Assembly (NCBI GenBank): GCA_963682055.1
Contig: OY821740.1
Coordinates: forward strand, 35,236,795-35,300,794
Source of the DNA: Primula veris
Taxonomy: Eukaryota; Streptophyta; Magnoliopsida; Ericales; Primulaceae
Direction of reading: 5' to 3'
DNA: 64,000 bases
Positions 13,039 through 24,434 of the stretch are shown here, piece by piece. The notes under the pieces were generated by a model. That model did not search any database. It saw only the letters and a list, made by a program, of their open reading frames with translations, and was not told where the DNA came from. The translations under genes and the position numbers were made by a program. How positions within the stretch are numbered: position 1 is the stretch's first letter; every line of letters starts with the position of its first letter.

Positions 13039-14401
13039 TCAGCGTTCTATTGTTTTGATCTTCTCAAGGCAATTTTGCATCTGCTGGCTAACTGCCCCTG
13101 TGAGATTAGCTCCGACCATAAGTTTGTATTGCTCAAATTTCAATTCGTCACACTTGAGAGCTGCATTTCTACAGGCCCTTATACTTCCTGAAAACAGAAA
13201 CAGGAAGTCAATTATTCATGTACAAGGCTATCATTAGATAAACAACAGCGAACATAGCAAAGAAGTAATTGGCATATAGCATTCCTTTTTCATGCTATAA
13301 GAAAGTACTTCAGGAGGTATTTTACAACTAATCTACTCCATACTTGACAAAAGTCTTGTAAGCTTTTCACAAAGATACACTCTCTTTTCTGTCTCGTGCT
13401 TTAAGGCTGAAAGCAAATAACCATTTTCAAAGAGCTAACAGCAACCAGTGTAACACAATTTGTTTTAAAGAAAAATAGATCTCCTCAAAAAAAAAAAAAA
13501 GTGAACCAATTAAACTGATGGTTAAATAGAAAGTTTATAAAATGGATTGGAACATTGTAACATCATCATCAAACTGAGCCTTAAAAGTTAATAAAACATT
13601 CTAACATCATCATCAACCTGAGCCTTAATCCCAAGAATTTGGGTTATCGTAACTTTGTAACAAGCATGTTAAAAGCTTTCTATTATATCCATCTATCATC
13701 AGATCAAGTATTTGAAAACCAAAATCAGTAAAGAAGATTTGTATTATATTAAAAGAACATTTGTATTATATTAATACAAAAAATGAACATAATTCTGCAT
13801 CCATCACTACATTTATACGACTGACGGATGTATAAAGCCTCAATCAAGTTTTCCCATAATATTATCATTCTAAAAATTACTGCTCCCAGGTTCTAATAAG
13901 CACGGTTCGCGAAGCATACATGCACTTAGCATAAGTATTAAGTCATTTAGAAGCTTCACTTACCACTAAGATCCAACAAGTTGAAAATAACCGGGCAATT
14001 TCCTATACTCTTAACCAATGTCATTGCAGACCACACTTTTTGGTACTCCTCCCTCGAAGCTCTGATGATGCAAACTTTTGTAATGGGATTCACATACTTA
14101 ACTACAAAATATCCCACAAAAATAAAACCAAAATCTCAAGTTTTTTTCTGAATGATAATACTATCTTGAAAAGTATAACATACAAATTACATAGGTTTCC
14201 GGGGATTCAAAACATCAACTCACCTTGGAGGGATCCAAGAGCTGAAGCTTGACCACACTCGCCAAAATTTTCACGAAGGCTGTCTTTTATTGCTTTGTAT
14301 AGATTTGATTGAGTAACTATAATTGGATCAGTTTGTGTAAAATCTCTATTTGGGTCGAGAAAGACCTCCATTACCAGATATCTATTTTTAAACCCCACCA
14401 T
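13039..14401 (-). CDS. POP5: Ribonuclease P/MRP protein subunit POP5, 3 exons, 154 aa
   Basis: Exons on the minus strand are 14401-14224, 14101-13964 and 13187-13039, all GT-AG with both introns at phase 1, giving 154 aa. The protein starts MVGFKNRYLVMEVFLDP, the conserved POP5 N-terminus. The middle exon reads VKYVNPITKVCIIRASREE and then SIGNCPVIFNLLDLSG. The last exon reads SIRACRNAALKCDELKFEQY and ends in a short amphipathic helix. POP5 is a small RNA-binding core subunit of nuclear RNase P and RNase MRP, acting in tRNA 5' processing and rRNA processing. The length matches plant orthologues of about 150 aa. Confidence 0.95.
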
Positions 14402-14527
14402 GCTCCTTCACTTCCAGTCAAGAAACTGTATACCAGGTTACATGTGAAACAAATGAAGTGACACTAAATTTGAGAATCACATTGTGCATTTTGAAAAGGA
14501 TGTAAGAACTATCAACAAGAACATTAT

Positions 14528-14684
14528 AGGCGATTGCAGCTTATATCTTCAGCTTTTTTGTTCTTTTGATTTTTTGGTTTCTGGCCTGAATAAGCTAGAA
14601 GCTTTAAGTTTGGCAAACCTAGCACTTTCGAACCACAAAGATCAAGCTTATTTGTGCAAAAGCTGCAACCAAACAAGCCCATAT
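14528..14684. mobile_element. Small MITE-like hairpin with GGTTGCAGCTT-type ends
   Basis: The left arm near 14530 reads GCGATTGCAGCTTAT. The right arm, read on the minus strand from about 14684, is GGGCTTGTTTGGTTGCAGCTT. AGCTT and AAGCT words are arranged symmetrically between them. The same terminal word, CTTGTTTGGTTGCAGCTTA, appears alone at about 10646-10667, and a related one at about 25755. This fits a dispersed short DNA-transposon family. It sits upstream of the POP5 start codon, probably in a leader intron. Target duplication not established. Confidence 0.5.
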
Positions 14685-14744
14685 ATGCTTCAAATTTTAG
14701 ACAAGCTGAAAAATAGTTTATTCGCTATCAAATTTCTCTCATGA

Positions 14745-15980
14745 ATTAACATTTCAAAGTAGCTTCTGATGAAAGAGTCCATCATCAGAATATAAAAGGA
14801 GCACTGGTATAACTATAGAGTGCAGAACTCTATTTCTTAAAAACACCAAATTTTGGTGATAAATTCATTAAAAGGATGAAGTATGAAATAGCAATGTAGA
14901 TCATGTAATGAAAAATGGTTAATTATTCTGAGGATGAATTGAGCACAATTGAGTGCTTTTCCCGCATGACTTTAGGCTAATAGTTGTAGAGGTTAAATGA
15001 TAGGAGCACTCAAGTACAGAGCGTGATCTTAAAATATTGAGAAATTAATGCATTGGGCTTCCAGCGCCAGCGCTAGTTTGGGGTGATGTTGAACCAAATA
15101 AGTATACTATTTTTGGTATTTATTACTTCTAAAACAAAAGTAGGTTTAGTGCTGTAAGTAAAAAGATATACGTATTCTAATTTTAATGAGAACCCTTTTT
15201 TAAGGACCGCGTCCTCTCGATCTACGCTTTTTTGGAGGAGAAAATATAACTATAACTAACACTTCAAAGCTATTCTAAGCTCGAATACCTCCAAAGTCCA
15301 AAGCATCTACAAATTTATTGCTAGATGCAAAAAAAAAAAAGCACAAATTTGGCTATAGATCTATTGGGATATGTTTTCTATGTCATCACGATTTAGTTAA
15401 ACCGCAATGCAAATATTTACTCTGCATTCTAATTGTAACACACTAAAAGTGAAGTGCTTCACAAAGTCGAAGAAAAAGGATTAAAAATAAAAACTGTAGT
15501 TGTACCTACTAACAAACAACTTATTTGAAATAAAGGGATAATTTACTTTCAACGTTCAGCTCCGTTTTTTAGCTTTTTGGTTTAATTGAACCCCTGTAGT
15601 TTCTCATCTTTAAAGCTAAAATATTCGGTTCAATAGCAAGAAAAGGCTAAAATCTTTCCCCAACAGGGTTAACTTCTTTGATGCCTAGATAATTAGGGTT
15701 ATTTACTTTCAAAACTTGCAGCCAAACGAACCCCCAAGTGAGGTAGGGTTTGAGGCCACAGGATGTAGTCAAAATATATTTAATAATAATAATAATAGTA
15801 GGAACAAAATATAATTAATTCTTACACTACTTTGTAACTTAGCAGTATACATTCAAGAATATTTTTGTTACATATAACCCAAACACAGAAGGAGATATTA
15901 CTTGTTAGGAACTAATCAAATCAAACATACCAAATGATATGTGGGTATTGTTTTTGAAACAAATAATTGTTCACAGTTAG
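14745..15980. other. AT-rich DNA upstream of POP5, probable leader intron
   Basis: No coding sequence is recognised. Two similar blocks, about 15535-15570 (TTTACTTTCAACGTTCAGCTCC) and 15698-15730 (TTTACTTTCAAAACTTGCAGCC), may be the remains of a short transposon. Confidence 0.35.
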
Positions 15981-15984
15981 TTTG

Positions 15985-16070
15985 CTAAAAAGAGAGAGAG
16001 AGAGAGAAGTAGTACCTTAAAGGGAGGAGAGAGAGAGAAAATAAGGTAGGAGAGCAAGTGTGAATTCGGT
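15985..16070 (-). promoter_or_regulatory. Possible POP5 5' leader exon with GA/CT repeat
   Basis: On the minus strand a CT-rich stretch ends in TCCTCCCTTTAAG followed by GTACTACTTC at about 16019, a good donor site. An acceptor-like TATACAG lies about 30 bases before the POP5 ATG. A non-coding first exon followed by a leader intron of about 1.6 kb is therefore likely but unproven. Confidence 0.35.
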
Positions 16071-16812
16071 TTTTAATTAATGAATTTCACCTTTTTTTTT
16101 TTTTTTAAATCAAAATTTTCAAATAAAAAATATTTATTACTTTAAATAAATATATATGATATTATAGTTGTAAATTTGATCTTAACTATCAGAAAGCAAT
16201 ATTTCAAAAAATAAAATTGAAAAAATTTATTAAAAAAAATGAAAACAAACATTTATTTCATTTTTTTTGGTATGTCTCAAAATAAAAAACATAATACATA
16301 TTTTTGATATGTATGGACTATTATTTATGTTATACCGCTAAAAAAAACAATTAGCTTTTATTTTTCTTTCCATTCGTATATAAACTATCTCTTATTGTTT
16401 TAGGGTCCTTAAAGTTATTAAATTATCACAAATGACCAAACTCAAAACTACAAAAAAAATTGGGATCGAAAGAGATGAATAATCTTACGAAGGTCATTGA
16501 TAGAGAAGATGAGGAAATCATAAGGTGGAGATTGTTTAATCGACTCTCAGCTTATTTGGGTGAAAAGTAGAAAGATAAACAAAAATGACCAAATGAAAGA
16601 AAAAAAATGAATCAGATTGTGTTTATGTTTGAGTCCAGTTAACATGTCTGTATTTTGCTTCCAAAACTCTTTAGATGTAAAGAGTAATCTTAAATTTTAT
16701 AGTCTCTATATTTTTTTGAGAGCTAAATGATAACCGATTGACATTTTTTTTACAATATTGTACATATAGTTATAGATATATAGAGTCATTCTATTGCACG
16801 GATGAGAATACT

Positions 16813-17111
16813 CTAAGGTTTTGTTTGTAGGGAGTATTTGGGAGGTGGGATATTATTAATAATTGTGTAGACCCATAAGTTCTATGTTTGTTTGAGTATC
16901 AATGATTGTATTAGAAATAGAGATGAGATTATAAATGATGGAGAGAATGGGTATTTGGAATACCATGTTAGAGTGGTATTAGAATTTAGTACAATCCAAT
17001 TGTTTAAAATAACTAAATTAACCTCACTTTTCTATTAGAAAAAATAGAATATATAAATATTAAACATATTAAATATTAATATATACATATTAAATGCATT
17101 ATATATATACA

Positions 17112-17164
<53 letters not shown>

Positions 17165-18103
17165 TAAGGGGGAGGATACATATTTATTATTTACATATTT
17201 ATGTATACATATCAAATATATATATCAAATATGTATAAATTATGTATACATATTTATTATTTACATATGTATACAAATAATATTGAATATATGTGTATGA
17301 ATAATATTAAATATATATATATATATTATTTATTTATATTATATATATATATGAATATATATAAAAATATTAAATATATCTTATATATACATATATATAA
17401 ATATTTAATTATATACATATGTATATTATATATATAAATATTTAATATACAAAAATATTAAATATATAAATTTATATATAAATATTAAATATATAAATAA
17501 TATATTATTATTATTATTATATATAAATAAATAAATAATATATATTATATATATAATTTTATATATTAAATTATTTATGTATAAATATTAAATATCTATG
17601 TATTATGTATGCATATTTTTTATTTACATATATAGATATAAATAATATATATTATCATTATATATTATTTATTTATATATATATATTATAATATAATATA
17701 TATAAATATTTATATTATAATATAATATATATGAATATGAATATGAATATAAATATAAACATTTATATTATTTAATACAAAAATATAAATATGTAATACT
17801 TATATGATTTTTATTATTTTAATATATTAATTATATATATATATATATATATTATATTTATATATAAATAGTGGTTTTTATTTTACATGTGATACATACA
17901 AGACTATATTTTTGTTTAAATTTGTTGAGAGAAAGGGTAAAATTGTAAAATTTTAAAAATAGTCCGATTACACCTTTATTCAAACAAACAACCAATGAGA
18001 TTAGTTTCCGAGATTAGAAATACTATCATCATTTCTAATACCATTGTAATCCCATAGGACTTATAGTCCCGGGATTAACAATCCCGCAAACAAACGAGAC
18101 CTT
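16813..18103. mobile_element. MITE-like DNA element with inverted ends, swollen by an AT microsatellite
   Basis: The left end reads CTAAGGTTTTGTTTG. The right end read on the minus strand is AAGGTCTCGTTTG. Similarity continues inward: GGGATTATTAATAATTG against GGGATTGTTAATCCCG, and CCATAAGTTCTATG against ATAAGTCCTATG. The direct repeat AATACT flanks it at 16807-16812 and 18104-18109. The arms are about 220 and 170 bases. The remaining 0.9 kb between them is almost pure TA-rich repeat. No transposase is present, so it is non-autonomous. Confidence 0.65.
17040..17870. repeat. Very long AT microsatellite region
   Basis: About 830 bases consist almost wholly of TATATA, TATATAC and AAATATTAAATATATA tracts with an ATT run near 17506. 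The open frames here encode only Tyr/Ile repeats and are not genes. It lies inside the element at 16813-18103. Confidence 0.9.
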
Positions 18104-18109
18104 AATACT

Positions 18110-18840
18110 ATGTATTAATGATATAAGTAGTATTTAATTTAGAACCGGTGCACAATAAGTAAAGATTTTTTTACATACGTTAATGTCGTCATCCTTAATT
18201 TATAAAGACAGTTAGAAATATACTCGGTGTCCATTTATACAAAATAGAATTACTTCATTAATATGGTTTTCATCTTTAAACTTCCCAAACAATTGTATTG
18301 ATCAAGTATCAAAGCGAGCTATGTAGTTGGTCATAATGGCTGTGATCTTACTATATCATTCTCATTATCGGGATTCGAATACTATTGGCCACCTTATGGA
18401 TTATATTCAAAATAAGGATTGTTCATTGTGTTTTTCTTTAAAAATGACGGATGTAGTAATAGAATATAAGCAAGACTAAAAAACATGGCCGACTTGAGAT
18501 TATTGACCAGCAGGAATTTAAATTCTTACGCCTAATCCTTACGCTCAAGGTATTGTTATCTTTTTTAAATATTCATCATCTTAATAGCAAAAAACTCACA
18601 AACAGCGAATTCCTGCCCAAAACATTCTGGTAGCATAGCGGACTTCGATTTCTCCAAATTTAAAAAACAAATATAGTATAATTGAATTTCAAACACTTAC
18701 AATTTCCTTTGGCACATAAAATGGGTCGAAAATGGATCGTGTCTTACAATACCCAGTAACGCTATAAAGTCAAACTGACTCAAGCAAACTAATTGACAGA
18801 CAGTCCTTCGTATAATTTTTAGAATTTTTTTTACACCCCA
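18110..18840. other. Intergenic, nothing recognised
   Basis: AT-rich sequence with no supported coding, RNA or transposon feature. Confidence 0.45.
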
Positions 18841-18845
18841 AACCA

Positions 18846-19055
18846 AAACAAAAATAAAAGTTCAAATATAATACTTATGTAACACTAGTTGAGACTACCC
18901 TAAACTTAAATACTAATTAAAATATTTAATTTTTTTAATAATTTTAATATATTTTATTTGACGATTCAACAAAATAAAAAACCAAATATAATATTACAGA
19001 ACCATATTTGAGACTACCCTAAAATTAAATATTAATTAAAAATATTAAATATATG
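18846..19055. repeat. Two-copy direct repeat, about 125-base spacing
   Basis: Both copies contain an AACCAAAT- or GTTCAAAT-ATAATA start, then TTGAGACTACCCTAAA, then TTAAATAnTAATTAAAA. They start near 18855 and 18975 and differ at several sites, so the duplication is not recent. Confidence 0.6.
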
Positions 19056-19411
19056 GCTGAATAGCAGACTTTTAAATTTCGAAAAGAAAATAAATTCTAA
19101 ATTTATATTAAGTATCGGTGTGTTGAGAGTCTGACTGAACCTATCTGACACAACGGTTCAATACCGGCTAACTTGGTCACCCAAAGAGGCAGCCCTGCTA
19201 ATAGATAATCTAAACCAAAATTCAGCCTTAAATGAAAGTTAATGTTACTAGCAATTTTTTTGAAAGTATAAATTGAAAGTGTTATTAATGTCAAGATAAA
19301 TTTAAAGAAGAAGAAAAAAAAAAAGATTTCGTCAAATGTAAAAGTAGTACGTAGTAAATAGTTTACTAATTCAACGCGTGACATGTGAAGCGGATCACCT
19401 CACTTACTCCC

Positions 19412-19419
19412 TATAAATA
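19412..19419 (+). promoter_or_regulatory. TATA box for the Cys-rich protein gene
   Basis: TATAAATA lies in a CTCCCTATAAATACACCC context, followed by CT-rich leader sequence at 19425-19515. A likely leader donor is TTCTCTG|GTCAGC near 19490, and an acceptor CCTGCAG near 20450 would remove a leader intron of about 960 bases before the ATG at 20532. The exon structure of the leader is inference. Confidence 0.55.
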
Positions 19420-19719
19420 CACCCTCTCTCTTTTCTACACTCTTTTTTAGTGAGAGAAACAAAACTGCAGATCCTCTTTTTGTTCTCTGGTCAGCTCTCT
19501 CTCTCTCTCTCTCTATACTTATGTATCTATATATTTATAATCTCCTATGCAGTTATATTTATCTAATGTGTAATCTTTGCTCTAGTTATTTGGGTTGTAG
19601 TTTTACTAGGTTGACTTTTTAGGGCACTGTTTCCATTTAGCTCTAAATTAGGGGTTTTATTTCATTTCTATCTATTTACTCAATTCATATTACCACCGTG
19701 TTAGTTTTGCATCTAATTA

Positions 19720-19953
19720 CTCCCTCCGTCCCAAAATATTGGGCTCTATTTATCTACGTGCAATTTTGACCGACAAATATGTCATGCTTAAATTGTTGAA
19801 ATGTAAATTTTAAAAATTTGTTCATATAGTTTAACATTTGAACTATGTGATTAGCTTTTGAAAAATTTGATTTCGACAACTTAGATATGAGTTATTTGTC
19901 GGTCAAAATTGCACTCAGTTTCATATAGTCCCAACAATTTGGGACGGAGGGAG
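19720..19953. mobile_element. Stowaway-type MITE (Tc1/mariner), 234 bp
   Basis: The element begins CTCCCTCCGTCCCAAAATATTG and ends CAACAATTTGGGACGGAGGGAG. These are near-perfect terminal inverted repeats of the Stowaway type, flanked by the TA target duplication on both sides. Inner arms are also complementary, for example ATTTTGACCGACAAATA with ATTTGTCGGTCAAAATTGCA. It can form a long hairpin. It lies in the probable 5' leader intron of the gene that starts at 20532. Confidence 0.92.
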
Positions 19954-20531
19954 TATATATACTCTGTAACGTTTTATGTAGCTAATGTGTAGTAATTGGC
20001 TTCGTTTCCGTTTAGTTCAGAATTAGAAGTTTTTAATTAATTTATTTTTTATAAGCAAAAAAGTTTAGAAGTTTTTAATTGAATTAGTATATAGATGCTC
20101 AATTGATATTGGTATTATTTGCTTATGCTATTTATTATGGTCATACGTTAAGCAGATTTTTGTGATTTGGGTGTTTTATTTGTGATATTTATAACTCCGA
20201 GGTTAATACTATCTAGTATACTTTATTTCGAGTCCAAATGGCATTTGATTGTGTTTGTGCATTGAAGATTTGGCGTATTTGTAACTGTTAATTCTCGTTC
20301 AATTTATTATTCGTTATATATTGAGTAACAAACTTGGTTTACAATCCATCTTGCCACCCTGAAATGAACTATGGTCTTCATCTTCACCTCCCTTAGAAAC
20401 GTAAGCGTCTTGCAGAAAACTTATAGTTTGTCCTGTTGTGGTGGCCCTGCAGAGTATCTAGGAGCAGAGAATTTCGGAAATTGTGGAATTATCGTAGTGA
20501 AATCTCGAACTTCTCTCTCTTAAGGAAAGCT

Positions 20532-20981
20532 ATGGAGGTATTTGGCAATTCTATGGTATCAGTGCCTACAAATGTTATTTATTTGTCAAGTCTTCTTGGC
20601 CAAGACGGTCCAAACCCTGTCCACAAATGTGATTGGAAATGTGGAAATGAAAACATTTGTGGAAACATGTATCGCTGCAAAGTGACTGGAATTACCCACA
20701 TTTGTGACAAAAACTGTAACCAGAGAATCCTCTACGACAACCACAGCTCCCTGTGCAGAGTTAGCAAGCAGATTTTCCCCCTCTCTCCAGCTGAGCAGCA
20801 AGCAGTAAGGGGCGTTAGAAGGAAGATGGATGCTGCTGAGAGTAGCCCGCAAGGTGATTCATACACACATAAGCGCAGGCGTAATGCACATGTCCAAGTC
20901 CATCCCTCTCCTTTCGAGAAAGCCTTCTCTGCTGTGAGCCCGATATGCAGTCAAGTTGGAGATGGCATGGACATGAGCTAG
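20532..20981 (+). CDS. Plant-specific Cys-rich protein of unknown function, 149 aa
   Basis: The frame is open from 20436, but the ATG at 20532 is preferred. The upstream residues lie before or around a likely splice acceptor near 20450 and look like leader sequence. The protein has a compact Cys/His cluster: HKCDWKCG (C33, C37), C43, C49, then HICDKNC (H56, C58, C62) and C75. This suggests a metal-binding module. It then carries a conserved-looking PLSPAEQQAVRGVRRK segment and a basic KRRR at 114-117 that could act in nuclear import. The HICDxxC element recalls the C-terminus of SKIP31-like F-box proteins, but no F-box is present. I do not recognise a named family. The coding region has no introns. 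Confidence 0.8.
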   Translation: MEVFGNSMVSVPTNVIYLSSLLGQDGPNPVHKCDWKCGNENICGNMYRCKVTGITHICDKNCNQRILYDNHSSLCRVSKQIFPLSPAEQQAVRGVRRKMDAAESSPQGDSYTHKRRRNAHVQVHPSPFEKAFSAVSPICSQVGDGMDMS

Positions 20982-23040
20982 AATTATTTGCTATTTAGCA
21001 AACTTATCTTACCTTTATGTTTAATTTCAGACCTTTTTATTTTCTTTCTGCTGGATTCAACACGCACTTGATTTGGGTATTGTTTAAGTGGATGGCCTCA
21101 GGCCTCCCAGTCTATCTGTAGGAACATCTTATATTTCTGAACTTCTTAATGGATTCTAGTTATTTAATAGATGGGCTTTCTTTAGATGGTATTGCATGAT
21201 ATTCCCCTACTAACTCCCCCGCAGAAGGTTCATATTTCTGCACTACTTTGGACCTGAATGTGTATTATTAACAGTGCCTTAGGTGTTGCTGTGCGTTTCG
21301 GAGCATTTTTTTGGTTGTGTATTGCCAACTATATTTTTATTATGCTGCTTTCTCTATATCGATATTTTTACTTTTTTTTGTTCCACCTGGTGTCTTCAAG
21401 ATGATTAGTGATAATTGTAATATTCAGGAATTTGTTATAATTGACTCGTATTTTTATGTTTCTCCTCAATAACAGTTCTTTTCGTTTTATCTGCTTCCCT
21501 GACATTGCTGTTGGACCGTTCGTAGTATATTAAGGACATGACATTTAATATTTCTGATTGATTTTCTTTTTGACTCTGTTTCAGGTTGAAGCTGAGCCGA
21601 TTGATTTGTTTAGTCCATATTAGAATCCTTTCTATATCGTCTTTTTGTTACTTTAACTTGCTGATCTCGGTTTTCTGGTTTTGATAATGTCACTTTTACA
21701 GAACCGATCCATACGCAGTTCAAGAGAGTGACAATTTATTTTTCATTTGAGCCAGTATTTATTTACCTTGATTTTTTTATTTGGGGTCATATTTACCTTG
21801 CTTTCAAAAGTCTGTTATTTTCACATTTTCTAATTATCTTTTGATTGTTTGTGCAGGGAGGATATATTTGATATTTCTTGCAGTAGAGAATACAAGTAGA
21901 TCAAGACGCTATAAGACTGGATTTGAAGTTGAGACTGCACTTTGTTACTAACTCCAATTTACCCAACTCACAGTCAAAATCGCCAGGGAAGCACTGTTAC
22001 TTAATTGTTGAGCGATAGCCGATTATCTCTTATTTGTGACCAAGTTTATCAGTATCTACTGCGCCACTAAGTTGGTTTTCGAATACTCTTTCGGAGGGAT
22101 TCTTTGAAAATTATCGCCAGTTCACAAAGTTTTGTATCAAAATCAACGACTTAGTTATTGAAAGAATACCAATTAATTCAGATTTTACCACTTTGTCATT
22201 TCTCTTGCGCCATTAGCCTCTTCTGTACACTCACTTAGGGGGATTGTTTCACTGTTCATGTACTGATAATAGCTGCATTCAATAGCCTGAATATTTAGCT
22301 CACCAGACTGCTGTGATTACTCCCAAGAAATACTTCTATATCTTCTGGACCTGCCAAAAGTAATGCGGATTCCAAAGAATATGGGCAAACCCAAATCGGG
22401 TCATTGTTTCTTATTTCTGATTTCTACTTTGCGAACCATACTTTCAGGTGTTGAACTCTAAATTGCCTTGGAGGATCTTCTGTTATTTTGTTGACGTATT
22501 TATGGATCCTGGTCTGGTGTTTCCAGCAGATTAGTGATGGTGTTGTATCCTTTCTTTTATGATGTACGTCCTGGTTATTTCCAAGATGTGGTAATAAATG
22601 ATTATATATACTGTTTGAAACAATTTTCCGTATTTTCAAATTAGAATATGAGATGTTCATGATTTTCGTTGCTATTGTCATGGTGTTTATTAGCCTGGTA
22701 AGGTAAACGTTCGATTTAGATGCAGGATTGTAAAATGAAGGGTCATTGCTATGAAAAAACTGAGTTCATCTCCGAATTGGTTTTCGATCTTTTGGATGTG
22801 CCATGCTATTTGATTGAGAGAAAAAAATATTGGGGGAAAAGTAAAGTTTAAAGTTAAATTTTTGGTACATCTTTGTTGTAAAGGGTATAAATTTACAATG
22901 CTAGATTTTTTATATGTAATTTCATTTGGTGTTAATTGAATATGCCTAACTGTATGCACTTGTTATAATACATGACAGTTTCTCAAAAGTTGAGAAGTCA
23001 ACTCCTTTTTGTGATCTGTTGTCCAGTTCTGTATACTCTT
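20982..23040. other. 3' flank of the Cys-rich gene, no second gene recognised
   Basis: T-rich sequence typical of 3' untranslated and intergenic plant DNA. Acceptor-like sites such as TTTCAGGTTGAAG (about 21580) and TGTGCAGGGAGG (about 21850) hint that the transcript may continue with 3' UTR introns, which is not provable here. Short minus-strand frames at 22424-22959 lack motifs. Confidence 0.4.
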
Positions 23041-23044
23041 ACTT

Positions 23045-23222
23045 AGGGGCTATGGCTGCAAATGAATCGGACAAGCGCAAGCTCTGTTCATGTTAGTTCA
23101 TATTAGTTCGTTTACTAAGAATGTTTCTTTATGTTCGCTAGTTCATGTCTGTTAATAAATGGACGAACAAGAAGCGAACATTTGATGAACAAACAACAAT
23201 TTGTTCTGGTTCATAAACAGTA
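23045..23222. repeat. GTTCATGTTAGTTCA / GAACAAG degenerate repeat
   Basis: The left side is rich in TTCATGTTAGTTCATATTAG words and the right side in their complements (GACGAACAAGAAGCGAACA). The block is weakly palindromic, as in the short non-autonomous repeats common near plant genes. Ends and target duplication not defined. Confidence 0.45.
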
Positions 23223-23899
23223 TAACTGTATAAGTCCTAAGAGTTGATTTTAGATTTAGACTTACGAGTTAAGACTACAACTTGGTTTGTGTCATTCCTC
23301 CCGCTAGAGAAATTTCTTCAAAAATGTAACATGATAAGTAAAATTCCAATTCTTACTCCTAAAATCAGCTCTTTGCAACAAATGTCCAATGTATACTTGC
23401 TACAATACTAATTAACCATGAAGACATAAAAAATCTCAAATGTCGGTACAGTGATATCATTTGCAGTTTTAAACTTGGGAACGTACTTAACCCTTCAGTG
23501 CAACATACTAAACTGATGCCAAATTAGCTTTTACAGGATGGAGAAAGGATAATATTTCGAGAATAGCAGACCAACAGTTGGCAATGGAGATAATCCTTCA
23601 CATTAGTAAAGATCTACATTAGCATTAAGTGGTTAAATTTACTAACAAATAATAATCCAGTCTGAGTATTTACCAAACATGAAGTTAGCAAAATGACTAT
23701 CGAACAAACAGAAAGCGAAATGTGAAAGTGCTCAGGTTGTCTACGAAACTTGATCTACCAGTTTAGTAAATAGCATAAAGACAAATGAGCCTAACAATCA
23801 AGTAAATAACATGCACCAAAACATTGAAATTATATATAAACTCGTTTACTGTTGTGAACCAGCCATAAGTAGTTAGAAGAGAACGTACACAAAGAACCA

Positions 23900-24310
23900 C
23901 TAATAGTTGGTTTTGATAGAAGGAAAATCGCGGGTAGAGATGGAAAAAGAGTATTCAACCGTGACAAAGAATACATGGTTATCCAAATCAAGAACTCTCT
24001 TCATTTCCTTATCCTCCACATTCAACTTAAAAATAGTAAAACAAATGCCCCGCGAGTACTCCACATACTTGACAGTTAAGAACAATGCACCATTACACTC
24101 GATAAGATGATTATCATGATTCCCAATGGAAGGAAAACACGAACTGCTCACAACTTCAAGACAATCCTCCCTTTTCTATCCAAGACATAAAAGTTGCCTT
24201 TGTGAAAGATGAAATCTGCATACTCTAAGCCAGTTGACCTCCATTTGATATCTCCAAACTCGAGGAACCACAATCTAGAATCAAAAGAAGCCATAATAGT
24301 AGGCGGTTGC
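23900..24310 (-). pseudogene. DUF295 (KIB1-4 beta-propeller) gene fragment
   Basis: On the minus strand 24300-24155 translates as SFDSRLWFLEFGDIKWRS and continues through HKGNFYVLDRKGRIV, then meets TGA. The reading resumes in another frame at 24151 with SSSCFPSIGNHDNHLIECNG, then FKLNVEDKEMKRVLDLDNHV, and stops at 23900. These are hallmarks of the KIB1-4 beta-propeller found in plant F-box/DUF295 proteins. The N-terminal F-box region is missing and there is a frameshift plus stop, so it is a broken remnant. Confidence 0.7.
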
Positions 24311-24434
24311 CTTGAAGTTGAGACGGCTGCTTTATCTCGAGTGGTGAAGGGTTTGAGAGTGTAATGTGAACGTGATTTGTGATTTGTGATTTGTGAACGT
24401 ATTTTATATTCAAGAAAAAAAGTAAACTAAGTTT

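Noticed and set aside
14484..14744. 86-codon plus-strand frame
   Set aside because: It covers the MITE-like hairpin at 14528-14684 and has no protein features.
17094..17437. Two overlapping Tyr/Ile-rich open frames
   Set aside because: They are translations of a TA microsatellite with no codon structure or motif.
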